The translations under genes were made by a program, and so were the position numbers. Shown here one piece after another: positions 1-8,443 of a stretch of 64,000 bases of DNA. The notes under the pieces were generated by a model. The model worked only from the letters and a program-made list of their open reading frames with translations, made no database searches and was not told where the DNA came from. Each line of letters begins with the position of its first letter. Within the stretch, counting starts at the first letter, position 1. This DNA comes from Shinella sp. H4-D48 (GTDB taxonomy: Bacteria; Pseudomonadota; Alphaproteobacteria; Rhizobiales; Rhizobiaceae). Where the stretch lies: NCBI RefSeq assembly GCF_022637395.1, contig NZ_CP093337.1, positions 3,184,501-3,248,500 of the forward strand. Direction: 5' to 3'.

Positions 1-895
1 TATAACGGTTCTGAATGAAGGCGATGGTCCACAACTCCACGAACACCACCAGGACGGCAATGCTCGTCGCCAGCATGAAGTTCGGGATCAGGTAGGGCAG
101 CGCGTGGCCGAGACCGCCCAGCGCCGTCATGATGCCTGAGGCCAAGCCGCGCTTGATCGGCGAACCACGTCCCGACAATTTGCCGTCGTCATGGGCGGCT
201 TCCGTGAAGCCCATCGAAATACCCGCACCGACGGATGCCGACAGGCCGACAAGGAAAGTCTGCCAGGTGTCCTGCGTGGCGAAGGCGGCGGCGAATATCG
301 GCGCAAGCGTCGAGACCGATCCGTCCATCAGCCCGGCCAGGCCGGGCTGCACATAGGTCAGGATGAATTGCCGGCGTGCCGTCTGGTCTTCCTGCGTCTT
401 CACATCGGCCGGCGTGTGCTGTTCGCCGAGCCGCCGCGCAAGCGATTCATGCGACTTCTCCGCCAGCGCCAGATCGCCCAGCAGCTTGCGCGTGGCGGCA
501 TCCTGCGTGCGGGCGGCGGCCGTCAGGTAGAATTGATGCGCGGATGCCTCCATGGCTTCCGCCTGCGCGCGGATGGCGTCCAGCGACATGTTGCCGATCA
601 ACCAGTCCGGCTTTCGCTCCGGGAAGTCGCGCACGAACTCGCGACGTACCAGGGGGATGCGGTCGCCGAAGCGGGAGATGTGACGATCGATCAGCATCTG
701 GCGGTGATGGCTTTCCTCGGCCGACATCTCCTCGAAGACGCGGGCCGAGTGGGGATAGGCTTCGCGCAGGGCATCGGCATAGGCGAGGTAGATGCGCCCG
801 TCATCCTCTTCCGAGGAGATGGCGAGTGCCAGGATTTCCTGCTCGCTGAGCGATTCGAGACTGCGTTTTCCAGGGCGGAGGAGACGGGAGAACAT
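1..895 (-). CDS. mbfA: Membrane-bound ferritin MbfA (ferritin-like + VIT1/CCC1 domain), 3' end cut by window edge
   Basis: The reverse strand from the ATG at 895 stays open to base 1 (about 298 codons; the C-terminus lies outside). The protein begins MFSRLLRPGKRSLESLSEQE. An N-terminal ferritin-like four-helix domain (residues about 15-160) carries the iron ligands as E-x-x-H pairs (EEMSAEESHH, then EKSHE). A VIT1/CCC1-like membrane domain follows, with the hallmark stretches QPGLAGLMDGSVSTLAP and GISMGFTEAAHDDG. In Agrobacterium and Bradyrhizobium this family exports iron from the cytoplasm, protecting against iron and peroxide stress, and is repressed by Irr. A perfect ICE palindrome lies 16 nt upstream of the start, which fits that control. 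All forward-strand ORFs here are antisense shadows. Confidence 0.93.
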   Translation of the reverse strand, partial: MFSRLLRPGKRSLESLSEQEILALAISSEEDDGRIYLAYADALREAYPHSARVFEEMSAEESHHRQMLIDRHISRFGDRIPLVRREFVRDFPERKPDWLIGNMSLDAIRAQAEAMEASAHQFYLTAAARTQDAATRKLLGDLALAEKSHESLARRLGEQHTPADVKTQEDQTARRQFILTYVQPGLAGLMDGSVSTLAPIFAAAFATQDTWQTFLVGLSASVGAGISMGFTEAAHDDGKLSGRGSPIKRGLASGIMTALGGLGHALPYLIPNFMLATSIAVLVVFVELWTIAFIQNRY

Positions 896-910
896 CGGCG
901 GTCATTCCAG

Positions 911-927
911 TTTAGAATTATTCTAAA
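911..927 (-). promoter_or_regulatory. Iron control element (ICE), predicted Irr operator of mbfA
   Basis: The 17-bp sequence TTTAGAATTATTCTAAA is a perfect inverted repeat, with TTTAGAA and TTCTAAA arms around a 3-nt spacer. It equals the rhizobial ICE consensus bound by Irr. It sits just upstream of the mbfA start, where a bound repressor would block transcription under low iron. Assignment to Irr rests on the consensus and on known mbfA regulation. Confidence 0.88.
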
Positions 928-1014
928 TATAGGAATTGCCATATCGGCGTCAAGCTCGACATGCGGTCAGGCCAGGGGCTAGAGTGGCGCCGGTATGACA
1001 GTAAGGGACGAGAC

Positions 1015-1839
1015 GTGACCGCCGGATTGAAGCCGCTTTCCACAAGCCGCGACACGCTGCTCGATCGTCTCGGCCGCCATGTCGCCGACCGGCTTCAAAG
1101 CCAGACATCAGGCTATGAGCCCTACACGCCTTCCGATCCCGAAACGCTGTCGCGCACGCTGCGCCCCGGCGACGTGCTTCTGGTCGAGGGCAACCAGAAG
1201 GTCTCGGCGGCGATCAAGTATCTGACACAGTCGACCTGGTCCCATGCGGCGCTCTTCGTCGGCGACGAGATCCCGCTGACGCTCGACCAGGCGGCGCGGC
1301 CGGCGATGGAACGGCCGCAGCTTATCGAGGTCAATATCGGCGAAGGCTGCGTGGCGGTGCCGCTCACCAAGTACCGAACCTACAACACGCGCATCTGTCG
1401 CCCGGTGGGGCTGACGCCCGACGACCGCGATACGCTGGTCGGCTTCATGATCTCGCGTCTCGGGCTCAAATACGACCTGAAGAACATCACCGACATGCTG
1501 CGCTATTTCTTGCCGACGCCGCCCGTGCCGGTGCGCTGGCGTCGCCGCATGATCGCCTTCGGCTCGGGAGATCCGACGCGGGCGATCTGCTCGACGCTGA
1601 TCGCACAGGCTTTCGAGTCGATCCGCTATCCGATCCTGCCGGAGGTCACGCGGGCGCCCGGCCGGGCGGCGGCGACCTCACCCTATTCCAGGGAAGAAAT
1701 CCTGCATATCCGCCACCACTCGCTCTATACGCCGCGCGACTTCGACCTCTCACCCTATTTCGAGATCGTGAAGCCGACATTGAAATATGGTTTCGATTAC
1801 AAACGGCTGGAATGGGCGCCGGGACGCGAAGGACCCTGA
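1015..1839 (+). CDS. YiiX/YebB-like NlpC/P60-superfamily cysteine hydrolase (lipo-like protein)
   Basis: About 274 aa from a GTG at 1015, preceded by AGGGACGAG; an in-frame ATG at 961 lacks a ribosome-binding site. The core 'LRPGDVLLVEGNQ..SAAIKYLTQSTWSHAALFVGD' has the W-S-H-A-A signature of the permuted papain-like YiiX/DUF830 fold, with His as a catalytic candidate. A later 'AICSTLIAQAF' supplies the C-S-x-L Cys motif. Rhizobial homologues are annotated as lipo-like or distant lipid/peptide hydrolases without a proven substrate. No signal peptide or membrane segment is obvious. Function beyond the fold is unknown. Confidence 0.8.
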   Translation: MTAGLKPLSTSRDTLLDRLGRHVADRLQSQTSGYEPYTPSDPETLSRTLRPGDVLLVEGNQKVSAAIKYLTQSTWSHAALFVGDEIPLTLDQAARPAMERPQLIEVNIGEGCVAVPLTKYRTYNTRICRPVGLTPDDRDTLVGFMISRLGLKYDLKNITDMLRYFLPTPPVPVRWRRRMIAFGSGDPTRAICSTLIAQAFESIRYPILPEVTRAPGRAAATSPYSREEILHIRHHSLYTPRDFDLSPYFEIVKPTLKYGFDYKRLEWAPGREGP

Positions 1840-1897
1840 ACCTTCTGCGGCGATCGGCCGGATTGCGAAGGTCGCGCGCGGCACCTATCTTGCCGAC

Positions 1898-2365
1898 ATG
1901 ACAGAGCAAAAATCCGACCGCCAGTCCCATTTCGCCGCCATCCGGGCCCGCGCGGAAACCGAGATGCATGCCATTGGCATCACCGCCGATTTCATTCCGC
2001 TGCTGGTAGACACGTTCTATGGCCGCGTGCGGGCTCATCCGGAGCTTGGCCCGGTCTTCGACGGGCCGCTTGCCGGTCGCTGGCCGGAGCATATGGAAAA
2101 GATGAACCGTTTCTGGTCTGCCGTCGCCTTCAAGGACGGCGGCTATGGCGGCAAGCCTGTCATGGCGCATCAGGGCGTTGCGGGCATGAACCCGCCGCTT
2201 TTCCAAACCTGGCTCGGCCTGTTCTCCGCCACGCTCGACGACATCGCGCCCTCGCCCCAGGCGAAGGCCTGGTTCATGGCGACGGCCGAGCGAATCGCAA
2301 AGAGCCTGGTGCTCTCGCTCTTCTACAACCCGGCCGACGACGATCCGGCGCTCAGGCGCGCCTGA
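1898..2365 (+). CDS. Group III truncated hemoglobin
   Basis: 155 aa starting MTEQKSDRQSHFAAIRARAE. The globin core shows 'FIPLLVDTFYGRVRAHPELGPVF' (B/E helices), 'WPEHMEKMNRFWSAV' and the proximal-His region 'MAHQGV', a pattern typical of group III trHbs. These heme proteins bind oxygen or nitric oxide in the cytoplasm. The exact role (NO detoxification, microaerobic signalling) is not established for most members. The gene lies 58 nt after the YiiX-like gene on the same strand and converges on the OmpA-type lipoprotein gene. An upstream in-frame ATG at 1787 would overlap the previous gene and lacks homology. Confidence 0.85.
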   Translation: MTEQKSDRQSHFAAIRARAETEMHAIGITADFIPLLVDTFYGRVRAHPELGPVFDGPLAGRWPEHMEKMNRFWSAVAFKDGGYGGKPVMAHQGVAGMNPPLFQTWLGLFSATLDDIAPSPQAKAWFMATAERIAKSLVLSLFYNPADDDPALRRA

Positions 2366-2371
2366 CGCCCT

Positions 2372-3037
2372 TTAACCCTGACGAAGCGGGGAGATCGAGA
2401 TTTCGACGCGACGGTTTTGCGCGCGGCCCATTTCCGATGCGTTGGAGGCGATCGGACGCGTAAGGCCGTAGCCCATGGCCGACATGCGGCGGGGATCGAC
2501 GCCGCGTGCGGCCAGGTAGTTGGCCACCGAATTGGCGCGGCGTTCGGACAGATCCTGATTGTAACCGGCATTGCCGACAGAGTCGGTATGGCCGTCGACG
2601 TCGATCAGCGTCTTGTCGAACTTGCGCAGCACGGTCGCAACCGAATCGAGCGTCGGGTAGAACGGCGGGATGACCTGATCCTGGTCCGTCGCGAAGGTCA
2701 CGTTCGAGGGCATGTTCAGGATGATGCGGTCGCCGTTACGCGTGACCGAAACGCCGGTGCCCTGGAGCTGCGCACGCAGCTCGGATTCCTGCGTGTCCAT
2801 GTAATTGCCGATGGCACCGCCGGCCAGCGCGCCGATACCGGCGCCGATCAGGGCCGCGTTGCGGCGCTGCACCGGATTGTTGCCGACGAGGAGGCCGGCG
2901 ACGGCGCCCATGCCGGCGCCGATGGCCGCACCGCCCGCCGTATTGGAAACCTTCTGCTCGCCCGTATAGGGATCGGTCGTCGTGCAGGCGGAAAGATAAG
3001 TCGCGGCAAGTGCGACAAGCAGAGCCTTTTTGTACAT
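2372..3037 (-). CDS. OmpA-family outer-membrane lipoprotein with glycine-zipper (YiaD/Omp17-like)
   Basis: 221 aa. The N-terminal signal ends in the lipobox YLSAC, so Cys18 is the predicted lipidated residue. Residues about 33-80 are a glycine-zipper region (GGAAIGAGMGAVAGLLVG, GAGIGALAGGAIGNY). The C-terminal half is an OmpA/MotB peptidoglycan-binding domain with 'VDGHTDSVGNAGYNQDLSERR' spacing and 'SAMGYG'. Such proteins link the outer membrane to peptidoglycan. It appears monocistronic and converges on the globin gene with a gap of only 6 nt. Confidence 0.92.
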   Translation of the reverse strand: MYKKALLVALAATYLSACTTTDPYTGEQKVSNTAGGAAIGAGMGAVAGLLVGNNPVQRRNAALIGAGIGALAGGAIGNYMDTQESELRAQLQGTGVSVTRNGDRIILNMPSNVTFATDQDQVIPPFYPTLDSVATVLRKFDKTLIDVDGHTDSVGNAGYNQDLSERRANSVANYLAARGVDPRRMSAMGYGLTRPIASNASEMGRAQNRRVEISISPLRQG

Positions 3038-3151
3038 GTGGGTCCCCGGAGACTTCGATGATTCTGCTTCAACCTAACGATTGCGGCGGGAACATGAAAG
3101 AGGGGCGGCCGTCGCGCCATTTCGGGCAGACATCACCCTTCGCGGTCGCCG

Positions 3152-4024
3152 TCAGGCCCGGCCCGATTCCCAGCCGAGCATCGCGCGCTTGCGTGTCAGG
3201 CCCCAGTGATAGCCGGTCAGCGCGCCGCTCTTGCCGAGCGCGCGGTGGCAGGGCACGACGAAAGAGATCGGGTTGCGGCCCACCGCGGCACCCACGGCGC
3301 GCGAGGCCGTCGGCTGGCCGAGCTTTTCGGCGATCGACGAATAGGTGACGGCGCAACCCATCGGGATACGCAGCAGCGCCTCCCAGACGCGAACCTGGAA
3401 ATCAGAACCGATCAGCACGACCCGCAGCGGCTCCTCCGGGTTCCAGCGCGCGGGATCGAAGATGCGGGCCGCATACGCCGCCGTTGCCTCGGCATCCTCG
3501 ACATAATGAGCATTCGGCCAGCGGGACGACATATCCTCGAAGGCATCTGTGCCGCCCGCCTCGTCGGTGAAGGCAAGGCCAGCAAGTCCGCGGTCGGTGA
3601 TCATTACGAGCGCTGTGCCGAAGGGCGACGGATGCAGGCCGTAGCGGATCGTTAGCCCCGCGCCCCGCGCCTTCCACTCGCCCGGCGACATGGCTTCATG
3701 CGTGACGAAGAGGTCGTGCAGCCGTCCGGGGCCGGACAGGCCGACTTCGAAGCTCGTTTCGAGCAGCGGCAGCGCCTCCTGGCGCAGCAGGCGCTTGGCA
3801 TGATCGAGTGTCACAGCCTGGAGAAAGGCCTTGGGCGAAAGGCCCGCCCAGCGCGTGAAGGTCTTCTGCAGCTGGCTCGGCGACTGGCCGAGACGGGCGG
3901 CAATGTCTTCCAGACCCGGCTGTTGACGGTAGTCCTCGGTGATCATCTCGATGACCTGTCGGACGGTCGCGTAGTCCTGGCCATCGGGCGTGATATCGGT
4001 TTGCAAGGTCGCGGCAATGTTCAT
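3152..4024 (-). CDS. AraC-type HTH fused to methylated-DNA-protein-cysteine methyltransferase (Ada-like, lacks N-terminal methylphosphotriester domain)
   Basis: 290 aa. Residues about 20-115 form an AraC-type DNA-binding region ('LEDIAARLGQSPSQLQKTFTRWAGLSPKAFLQ'). Residues about 120-285 are an MGMT domain with the active-site motif 'FVVPCHRALGKSGALTGYHWG', where the Cys of PCHR accepts the methyl group from O6-methylguanine. The Zn/Cys N-terminal Ada domain that senses methylphosphotriesters is absent, so any autoregulation must work differently from E. coli Ada. The start at 4024 is the only ATG before the HTH. Confidence 0.88.
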   Translation of the reverse strand: MNIAATLQTDITPDGQDYATVRQVIEMITEDYRQQPGLEDIAARLGQSPSQLQKTFTRWAGLSPKAFLQAVTLDHAKRLLRQEALPLLETSFEVGLSGPGRLHDLFVTHEAMSPGEWKARGAGLTIRYGLHPSPFGTALVMITDRGLAGLAFTDEAGGTDAFEDMSSRWPNAHYVEDAEATAAYAARIFDPARWNPEEPLRVVLIGSDFQVRVWEALLRIPMGCAVTYSSIAEKLGQPTASRAVGAAVGRNPISFVVPCHRALGKSGALTGYHWGLTRKRAMLGWESGRA

Positions 4025-4091
4025 GGTCTTCTCCTGTGCCGCCAGAAAAGCACGCCGTTAGCGTGGCCGCCACCCGTTTCCTGCCGACCGG

Positions 4092-4607
4092 TCAGTAACC
4101 GCGCTTCACGCGGGCGAGCGCACCCGAAAAGGCCGAGGCGAAGCGCTCGCGGTCATCGAGCGGCAGGAAGGTGCCGACATCGGTCTCGCGCCCATTGCCG
4201 CGCACATGCATGGCCGTGATGCCTATCTTCGGTTTGCGGGAAACGAGGAAGCGCGCCCAGAACGGGTTGAAGGCATATTGCGTCTCGCGGCCGGACGCGC
4301 TGATCTTGCGGATGGAGATGCTGGTGCGTGACAGCGACACCAGTTCGCGCGCCTTCGCCGCCCGGTTGTTGAGCCAGAAGGCGCCGAAGAGAACGAGGAA
4401 ATCGAGGCCGAAGAACAGGGCGACCGGCCACGCGCCCGAAATCAGGAAGACGGCCACATGCGCAAGGCTGAGAACGCCGGCGATGAGGAAGAAGATGCGA
4501 TGCCCGTGGCGGCCGAGCGAACGATAGGGATGAAGCTCGGCCGAGAAGACCGGGCGCTCGTTCATGCTCATGTCGGCCATGCTCGTGTCGGCGTTGCCTT
4601 GTGTCAT
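4092..4607 (-). CDS. DUF2244 domain integral membrane protein
   Basis: 171 aa. The DUF2244 family carries two adjacent N-terminal membrane helices, here about residues 38-80 ('HRIFFLIAGVLSLAHVAVFLI' region and 'PVALFFGLDFLVLFGAFWL'). A soluble C-terminal part follows ('ELVSLSRTSISIRKI', 'NPFWARFLV'). Function is unknown; in alphaproteobacteria the gene is often next to nth, as here. It is divergent from nth with about 22 nt between starts. A later Met (MNERPVF, near 4565) is an alternative start. Confidence 0.85.
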   Translation of the reverse strand: MTQGNADTSMADMSMNERPVFSAELHPYRSLGRHGHRIFFLIAGVLSLAHVAVFLISGAWPVALFFGLDFLVLFGAFWLNNRAAKARELVSLSRTSISIRKISASGRETQYAFNPFWARFLVSRKPKIGITAMHVRGNGRETDVGTFLPLDDRERFASAFSGALARVKRGY

Positions 4608-4629
4608 GGCGCATGACTATAGAAGCATC

Positions 4630-5394
4630 ATGGAAAACGGAAAGATCAAAAAATCGAGAGCCCCCGCCCCTGCCCGCCGCAAAGTGCCCGCACGGCCGAA
4701 GAGCCTTTATTCGCAGGACGAACTGCGCGAAATATTTCGCCGCTTTTCCATCCAGCGGCCGGAGCCGAAGGGTGAACTCGAGCATGTGAACCCGTTCACG
4801 CTGGTGGTCGCCGTCGCACTCTCCGCACAGGCCACCGATGCCGGCGTCAACAAGGCGACACGCGCGCTTTTCAAGGTGGCCGATACGCCGCAGAAGATGC
4901 TGGCGCTGGGCGAGGAGAAGCTGCGCGAATACATCAAGACGATCGGTCTCTATCGCAACAAAGCCAAGAACGTGATCGCGCTCAGCCAGATGCTGATAGA
5001 TCGCTTCGGCGGCGACGTGCCGCGCACCCGCGAGGAACTGGTGATGCTGCCGGGTGTGGGACGCAAGACGGCCAATGTCGTGCTGTCCATGGCTTTCGGG
5101 CAATCGACCATGGCGGTCGACACGCATATCTTCCGCATCGCCAACCGCCTGCGCCTTGCGCCCGGCAAGACGCCCGACGAGGTGGAGGACAAGCTCGTTC
5201 GTCTCATCCCGGACGAGTATCTCTACCACGCCCATCACTGGCTGATCCTGCACGGACGTTACTGTTGCAAGGCGCGCAAGCCCGAATGCGAGCGCTGCGT
5301 CATCGCTGATCTGTGCAAGGCTCCTGAAAAGACCTGCGACGTTCCGGCCCCGCTCGTGGAACTGCCGCCCCAGCTATACGGCCCCACGCCTTAA
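4630..5394 (+). CDS. nth: Endonuclease III (DNA glycosylase/AP lyase)
   Basis: 254 aa from the ATG at 4630 (MENGKIKKSR). The basic N-terminal extension is usual in rhizobia. The helix-hairpin-helix 'LPGVGRKTANVVLSMAF' contains the catalytic Lys, and 'MAVDTHIFR' the catalytic Asp. The 4Fe-4S cluster loop is complete: C-x6-C-x2-C-x5-C (CKARKPECERCVIADLC). It excises oxidised pyrimidines and nicks the abasic site in base-excision repair. The longer frame from 4564 would run into the divergent DUF2244 gene. Confidence 0.96.
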   Translation: MENGKIKKSRAPAPARRKVPARPKSLYSQDELREIFRRFSIQRPEPKGELEHVNPFTLVVAVALSAQATDAGVNKATRALFKVADTPQKMLALGEEKLREYIKTIGLYRNKAKNVIALSQMLIDRFGGDVPRTREELVMLPGVGRKTANVVLSMAFGQSTMAVDTHIFRIANRLRLAPGKTPDEVEDKLVRLIPDEYLYHAHHWLILHGRYCCKARKPECERCVIADLCKAPEKTCDVPAPLVELPPQLYGPTP

Positions 5395-5409
5395 TCGCGG
5401 AGAGGGACG

Positions 5410-6723
5410 CTACCAGCCCGAGAAATCCGCAAGCAAGGTGTCGTCAACCCGCCCCGCAGCGACATCGGCGAGGGCCTGGTCGAGAATGGCGAGGCCTTCG
5501 CGCGCCTCGCTCTCCGTCAGCGTGAGCGGCGGCGTGAATTCCAGCACATTCGACCGCACACCGACATAATAGAGCACGAGCCCAAGCTGGAAGGCGCGGT
5601 AGACCGTCAGGGCGGTCTCCCGCGTTGCAGGCGCGCGGCTGGCGCGATCGCCGACCAGTTCCACGCCGAGCGCAAGGCCATGCCCGCGGACATCGCCGAT
5701 CAAGGCGTGGCGCCGGGAGAGCGCATCCAGACCGTCGCGCAGCACGCGACCGGTTCTGGCGGCATTCTCAGTCAGGCGTTCGCGCTGGATGGTCTCCAGC
5801 ACGGCAAGTGCGGCCGCCGCGCAGACCGGATTGCCGTGCACGGTCTGGAGCGAGAATGCCACATCGTGATTCATGATCGCTTCCGGCCCGACGACGGCGG
5901 AGATCGGCAAACCGCCGCCAAGGCCCTTGCCGAAGACGACGATGTCGGGTTCGATGCCGGAATGTTCGAAGGCGTTGAAGCGCCCCGAGCGGCCAAGCCC
6001 CACCTTCACCTCGTCCGAGATGATGAGGATGCCGTGCCTGCGGCAACGCTCCTCGACGGCCCTGAAGAAACCGTCCGGCGGCACCAGCATGCCGCCGTCG
6101 GACTGGATGGGTTCGATGAAGAAGGCTGCGATCTCGTCCGGCGCGACCTCGGTTTCGAAAAGCCGGTCGAGATGGGCAAGGGCTGCCTCGCTCGCGGCCT
6201 GCGGCGTATCCGCGGCATAGCTGTTGGGATAGGGAACGAGCGTCAGGCCGTCAGCGCGGGTGCCCTGTTGCGCCGGGTGCCCCGAGACCGCCATGGAGCC
6301 GACCGTGCCGCCGTGATAGGCGCCGTCGAAGGCGAGAATGCGGGACCGGCCGGTTGCCGCGACCACCATGCGCGCGACGGTCTCGTTGGCATCAGAGCCG
6401 GAATGGCCGAACCAGACGCGGCCACGCGCGCGCTCCGGCACCAGCGACAGGAGCTTTTCGGCAAGCAGCACGCAGGCTTCGTTCGCCGACGAAAGGTAGC
6501 TCGCTCCCGCCTGATCGGAGAGCGCACGGTCGACCGCAGCCCGCACCGCCGGGTGGGAATGCCCGAGGCTCGCGGCACCCCAGGATGCGGCGAAATCGAG
6601 AAGCCTCCGCCCGTCGTCTGCCGTGAGATACGCACCGCTTCCCCCGACGACCGCCTGCGGGAAGAACCGCAGATGCGCCATGCAGGAAACCGACTGACGT
6701 TCACGCGCATAGAGGCCGGACAT
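5410..6723 (-). CDS. Class III PLP-dependent aminotransferase, last gene of the 5-15 kb catabolic operon
   Basis: 437 aa fold-type I class III aminotransferase. Visible motifs are 'FGHSGSDANETVARM' (phosphate cup), 'FDGAYHGGTVGSM', 'FFIEPIQSDGGM', 'IISDEVKVGLGRSG' (PLP-binding Asp) and 'VVFGKGLGGGLPISAV' (Schiff-base Lys). Most relatives read DEVQTG where this has DEVKVG, so the donor pocket may differ. It lies 11 nt after an isochorismatase-fold hydrolase gene and downstream of a HAAT transporter, so it probably removes the amino group from the released catabolite. The specific substrate cannot be read from sequence. It ends 15 nt from convergent nth. Confidence 0.88.
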   Translation of the reverse strand: MSGLYARERQSVSCMAHLRFFPQAVVGGSGAYLTADDGRRLLDFAASWGAASLGHSHPAVRAAVDRALSDQAGASYLSSANEACVLLAEKLLSLVPERARGRVWFGHSGSDANETVARMVVAATGRSRILAFDGAYHGGTVGSMAVSGHPAQQGTRADGLTLVPYPNSYAADTPQAASEAALAHLDRLFETEVAPDEIAAFFIEPIQSDGGMLVPPDGFFRAVEERCRRHGILIISDEVKVGLGRSGRFNAFEHSGIEPDIVVFGKGLGGGLPISAVVGPEAIMNHDVAFSLQTVHGNPVCAAAALAVLETIQRERLTENAARTGRVLRDGLDALSRRHALIGDVRGHGLALGVELVGDRASRAPATRETALTVYRAFQLGLVLYYVGVRSNVLEFTPPLTLTESEAREGLAILDQALADVAAGRVDDTLLADFSGW

Positions 6724-6734
6724 GGGCTTTCCCT

Positions 6735-7406
6735 TTACTTCTTGAAGAAGGTCAGGACCTCGTCGAGCTGGACGACGTGGCAGTAGATCATGTTGATGAT
6801 CTCAAGCTCGCGCTTGTGCAGTTCGTTGGTCGCGGCCGCACCGCAATCGTCCACGACGACGACGCCGAAGCTCTCGTCGGCGAGGCTGCGCACGGTCGAG
6901 GAGACGCACTGGTCGGTGAAGATGCCACAGCAGATGACATCCTTGATGCCCATATTGTGCAGGATAAGCCGCAGGTTCGTGCCGGTCAGGGCGCTGTCCG
7001 TCGTCTTGGTGATGACGATCTCGTCCGCGCGCGGCTCAAGTTCCGGCACCACCTGCCCCTGGGGCAGATCCTTGGGTAGTAGCAGGTAGTTGAAGCCGGG
7101 CTTCTTCTGGCTCAGCGAACGGTCGCGGCCATCGGGCTTCAGGCAGGCGATGCGCGCGAAGATCACCTCCACCTTGCGCTTGCGGCACTCATCGATCAGG
7201 CGGGCCGTGTTTGGGATGACCGTCTGGCGCATGCGGTCGTAGAACGGCTGCCAGCGCGCGGTTTCCTCGGGCGTGTCCTTGGGATCGAGATAGGTGTTCT
7301 GGATGTCGATGACGAGCAGCGCCGTCGTTTCCGGATCGAGCACGATATCGTCGGGCTCTTCGGCATTCGCATAGTAGAAGGAGCGATAGGCGGTTTTCCA
7401 GGTCAT
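6735..7406 (-). CDS. Isochorismatase-fold cysteine amidohydrolase A
   Basis: 223 aa. The expected catalytic triad is visible: Asp in 'LLVIDIQNTYLD', Lys in 'EIVITKTTDSAL', Cys in 'GIFTDQCVSSTVRS'. The family includes nicotinamidase, N-carbamoylsarcosine amidohydrolase, RutB and biuret hydrolase, all acting on amide or carbamoyl bonds. It shares the segment DGRDRSL and the pattern ELEP-x2-DEIV-x2-K with the second hydrolase of this locus (12118-12768), so the two are diverged paralogues. Its ATG overlaps the stop of livM by 4 nt (ATGA), which implies translational coupling with the transporter. Substrate unknown. Confidence 0.88.
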   Translation of the reverse strand: MTWKTAYRSFYYANAEEPDDIVLDPETTALLVIDIQNTYLDPKDTPEETARWQPFYDRMRQTVIPNTARLIDECRKRKVEVIFARIACLKPDGRDRSLSQKKPGFNYLLLPKDLPQGQVVPELEPRADEIVITKTTDSALTGTNLRLILHNMGIKDVICCGIFTDQCVSSTVRSLADESFGVVVVDDCGAAATNELHKRELEIINMIYCHVVQLDEVLTFFKK

Positions 7407-8431
7407 GCAGTCTTCTCCTTCTTTCGGCGGCTGCGGGTGAGGATGTGGCCGATCTCGCGGTTCGGGAAGAGACCGCCCGGCCGGACGATCATTACCGCGA
7501 TCATCGCGAGCGCGAGCACGATCTCCGTCAGGCCGATGACCTGGCCGGAACCTGAGGACCCGGCATTGAGCGCCGCTTCCGTGCCGCGCAGCCCCTCATA
7601 GGCGACTGTGATGAGGACCGTGCCGGCAACCGCGCCGGTGACGGTGTTGGCGCCGCCGATCACCAGCATGGTGATGATGAGGAAGGTCTCCTTGAGATAG
7701 AAGGCCTTGGGCGCGAAGGACGTGATGAAATGCCCCCACAGCGCACCGCCGATACCGGCGATGAAGGCCGCCAGGATGAAGGCGCGCCAGCGCAGGTGCG
7801 GAATGTTCGCGCCAAGCGCGGCCGCAGCGACCTCGTCTTCGCGCGAGGCGCGCAGCAGCTTGCCTGTGCGCGATTCCTTGAAGGCCAGTGCGACCACCAC
7901 CACGATCGCGGCCACGATCGCGGCAATCGGCATCTCCGTCGTCTTGGGCAGGCCGAACAGCGTGCGTGGGCCGTTGGTGAGCGCGCTCCAGTTGTTCATG
8001 ACCGTGTAGAGCACGACGAGGAGTGCGAAGGAGGTGATGACGGCGGCCGCATCCGAAAGCCGCATCAGAGGATAGGCGACGACGGCGGCAACGAGGGCCG
8101 CGACCACGCCGGCGGCCAGCATGGCGAGCATCGGCGAGATTTCAACGACCTTCATGAACTCATAGAGATCCGGCAGCGCCATGCCCTTCATCTGGGCCGG
8201 GATCGTCAGCACCGCCGACGTGTAGGCGCCGAGCCCCATGAAGCCGATATGGGCGAAGGATAGCAGGCCGGAATTGCCCATGAAGGTTTGCAGGCCGACG
8301 ACCAGAACAAGCGAAATCAGGAGGTTTGTGGCGATGCGGTCGTAAAGCCTGATGCCGAGCATCTGGCTGCCGACGGCAATCACGGCGATGACGGCGATCA
8401 GGATGAGGGCGGTGAGATAGGACTGTTTCAT
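7403..8431 (-). CDS. HAAT-family ABC transporter permease (LivM type)
   Basis: 342 aa with about eight to ten hydrophobic segments and the LivM hallmark 'GNSGLLSFAHIGFMGLGAYTSAVL' near residue 55. The EAA-like cytoplasmic loop is seen as 'RTGKLLRASREDEVAAAALGANIPHLRWRAF'. It forms the inner-membrane channel with the LivH-type permease encoded 12 nt upstream. It overlaps the downstream hydrolase A gene by 4 nt. Specificity is set by the binding protein at 10825-11994 and need not be branched-chain amino acids. Confidence 0.93.
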   Translation of the reverse strand: MKQSYLTALILIAVIAVIAVGSQMLGIRLYDRIATNLLISLVLVVGLQTFMGNSGLLSFAHIGFMGLGAYTSAVLTIPAQMKGMALPDLYEFMKVVEISPMLAMLAAGVVAALVAAVVAYPLMRLSDAAAVITSFALLVVLYTVMNNWSALTNGPRTLFGLPKTTEMPIAAIVAAIVVVVALAFKESRTGKLLRASREDEVAAAALGANIPHLRWRAFILAAFIAGIGGALWGHFITSFAPKAFYLKETFLIITMLVIGGANTVTGAVAGTVLITVAYEGLRGTEAALNAGSSGSGQVIGLTEIVLALAMIAVMIVRPGGLFPNREIGHILTRSRRKKEKTA

Positions 8432-8443
8432 GGGTTCCGCTCC

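Noticed and set aside
191-982. Long forward ORFs (263 and 157 codons) over 191-982
   Set aside because: They are antisense to mbfA, whose reverse-strand translation has clear ferritin and VIT1 motifs and an ICE in front; the forward products are Arg/Gly-rich with no recognisable domain.
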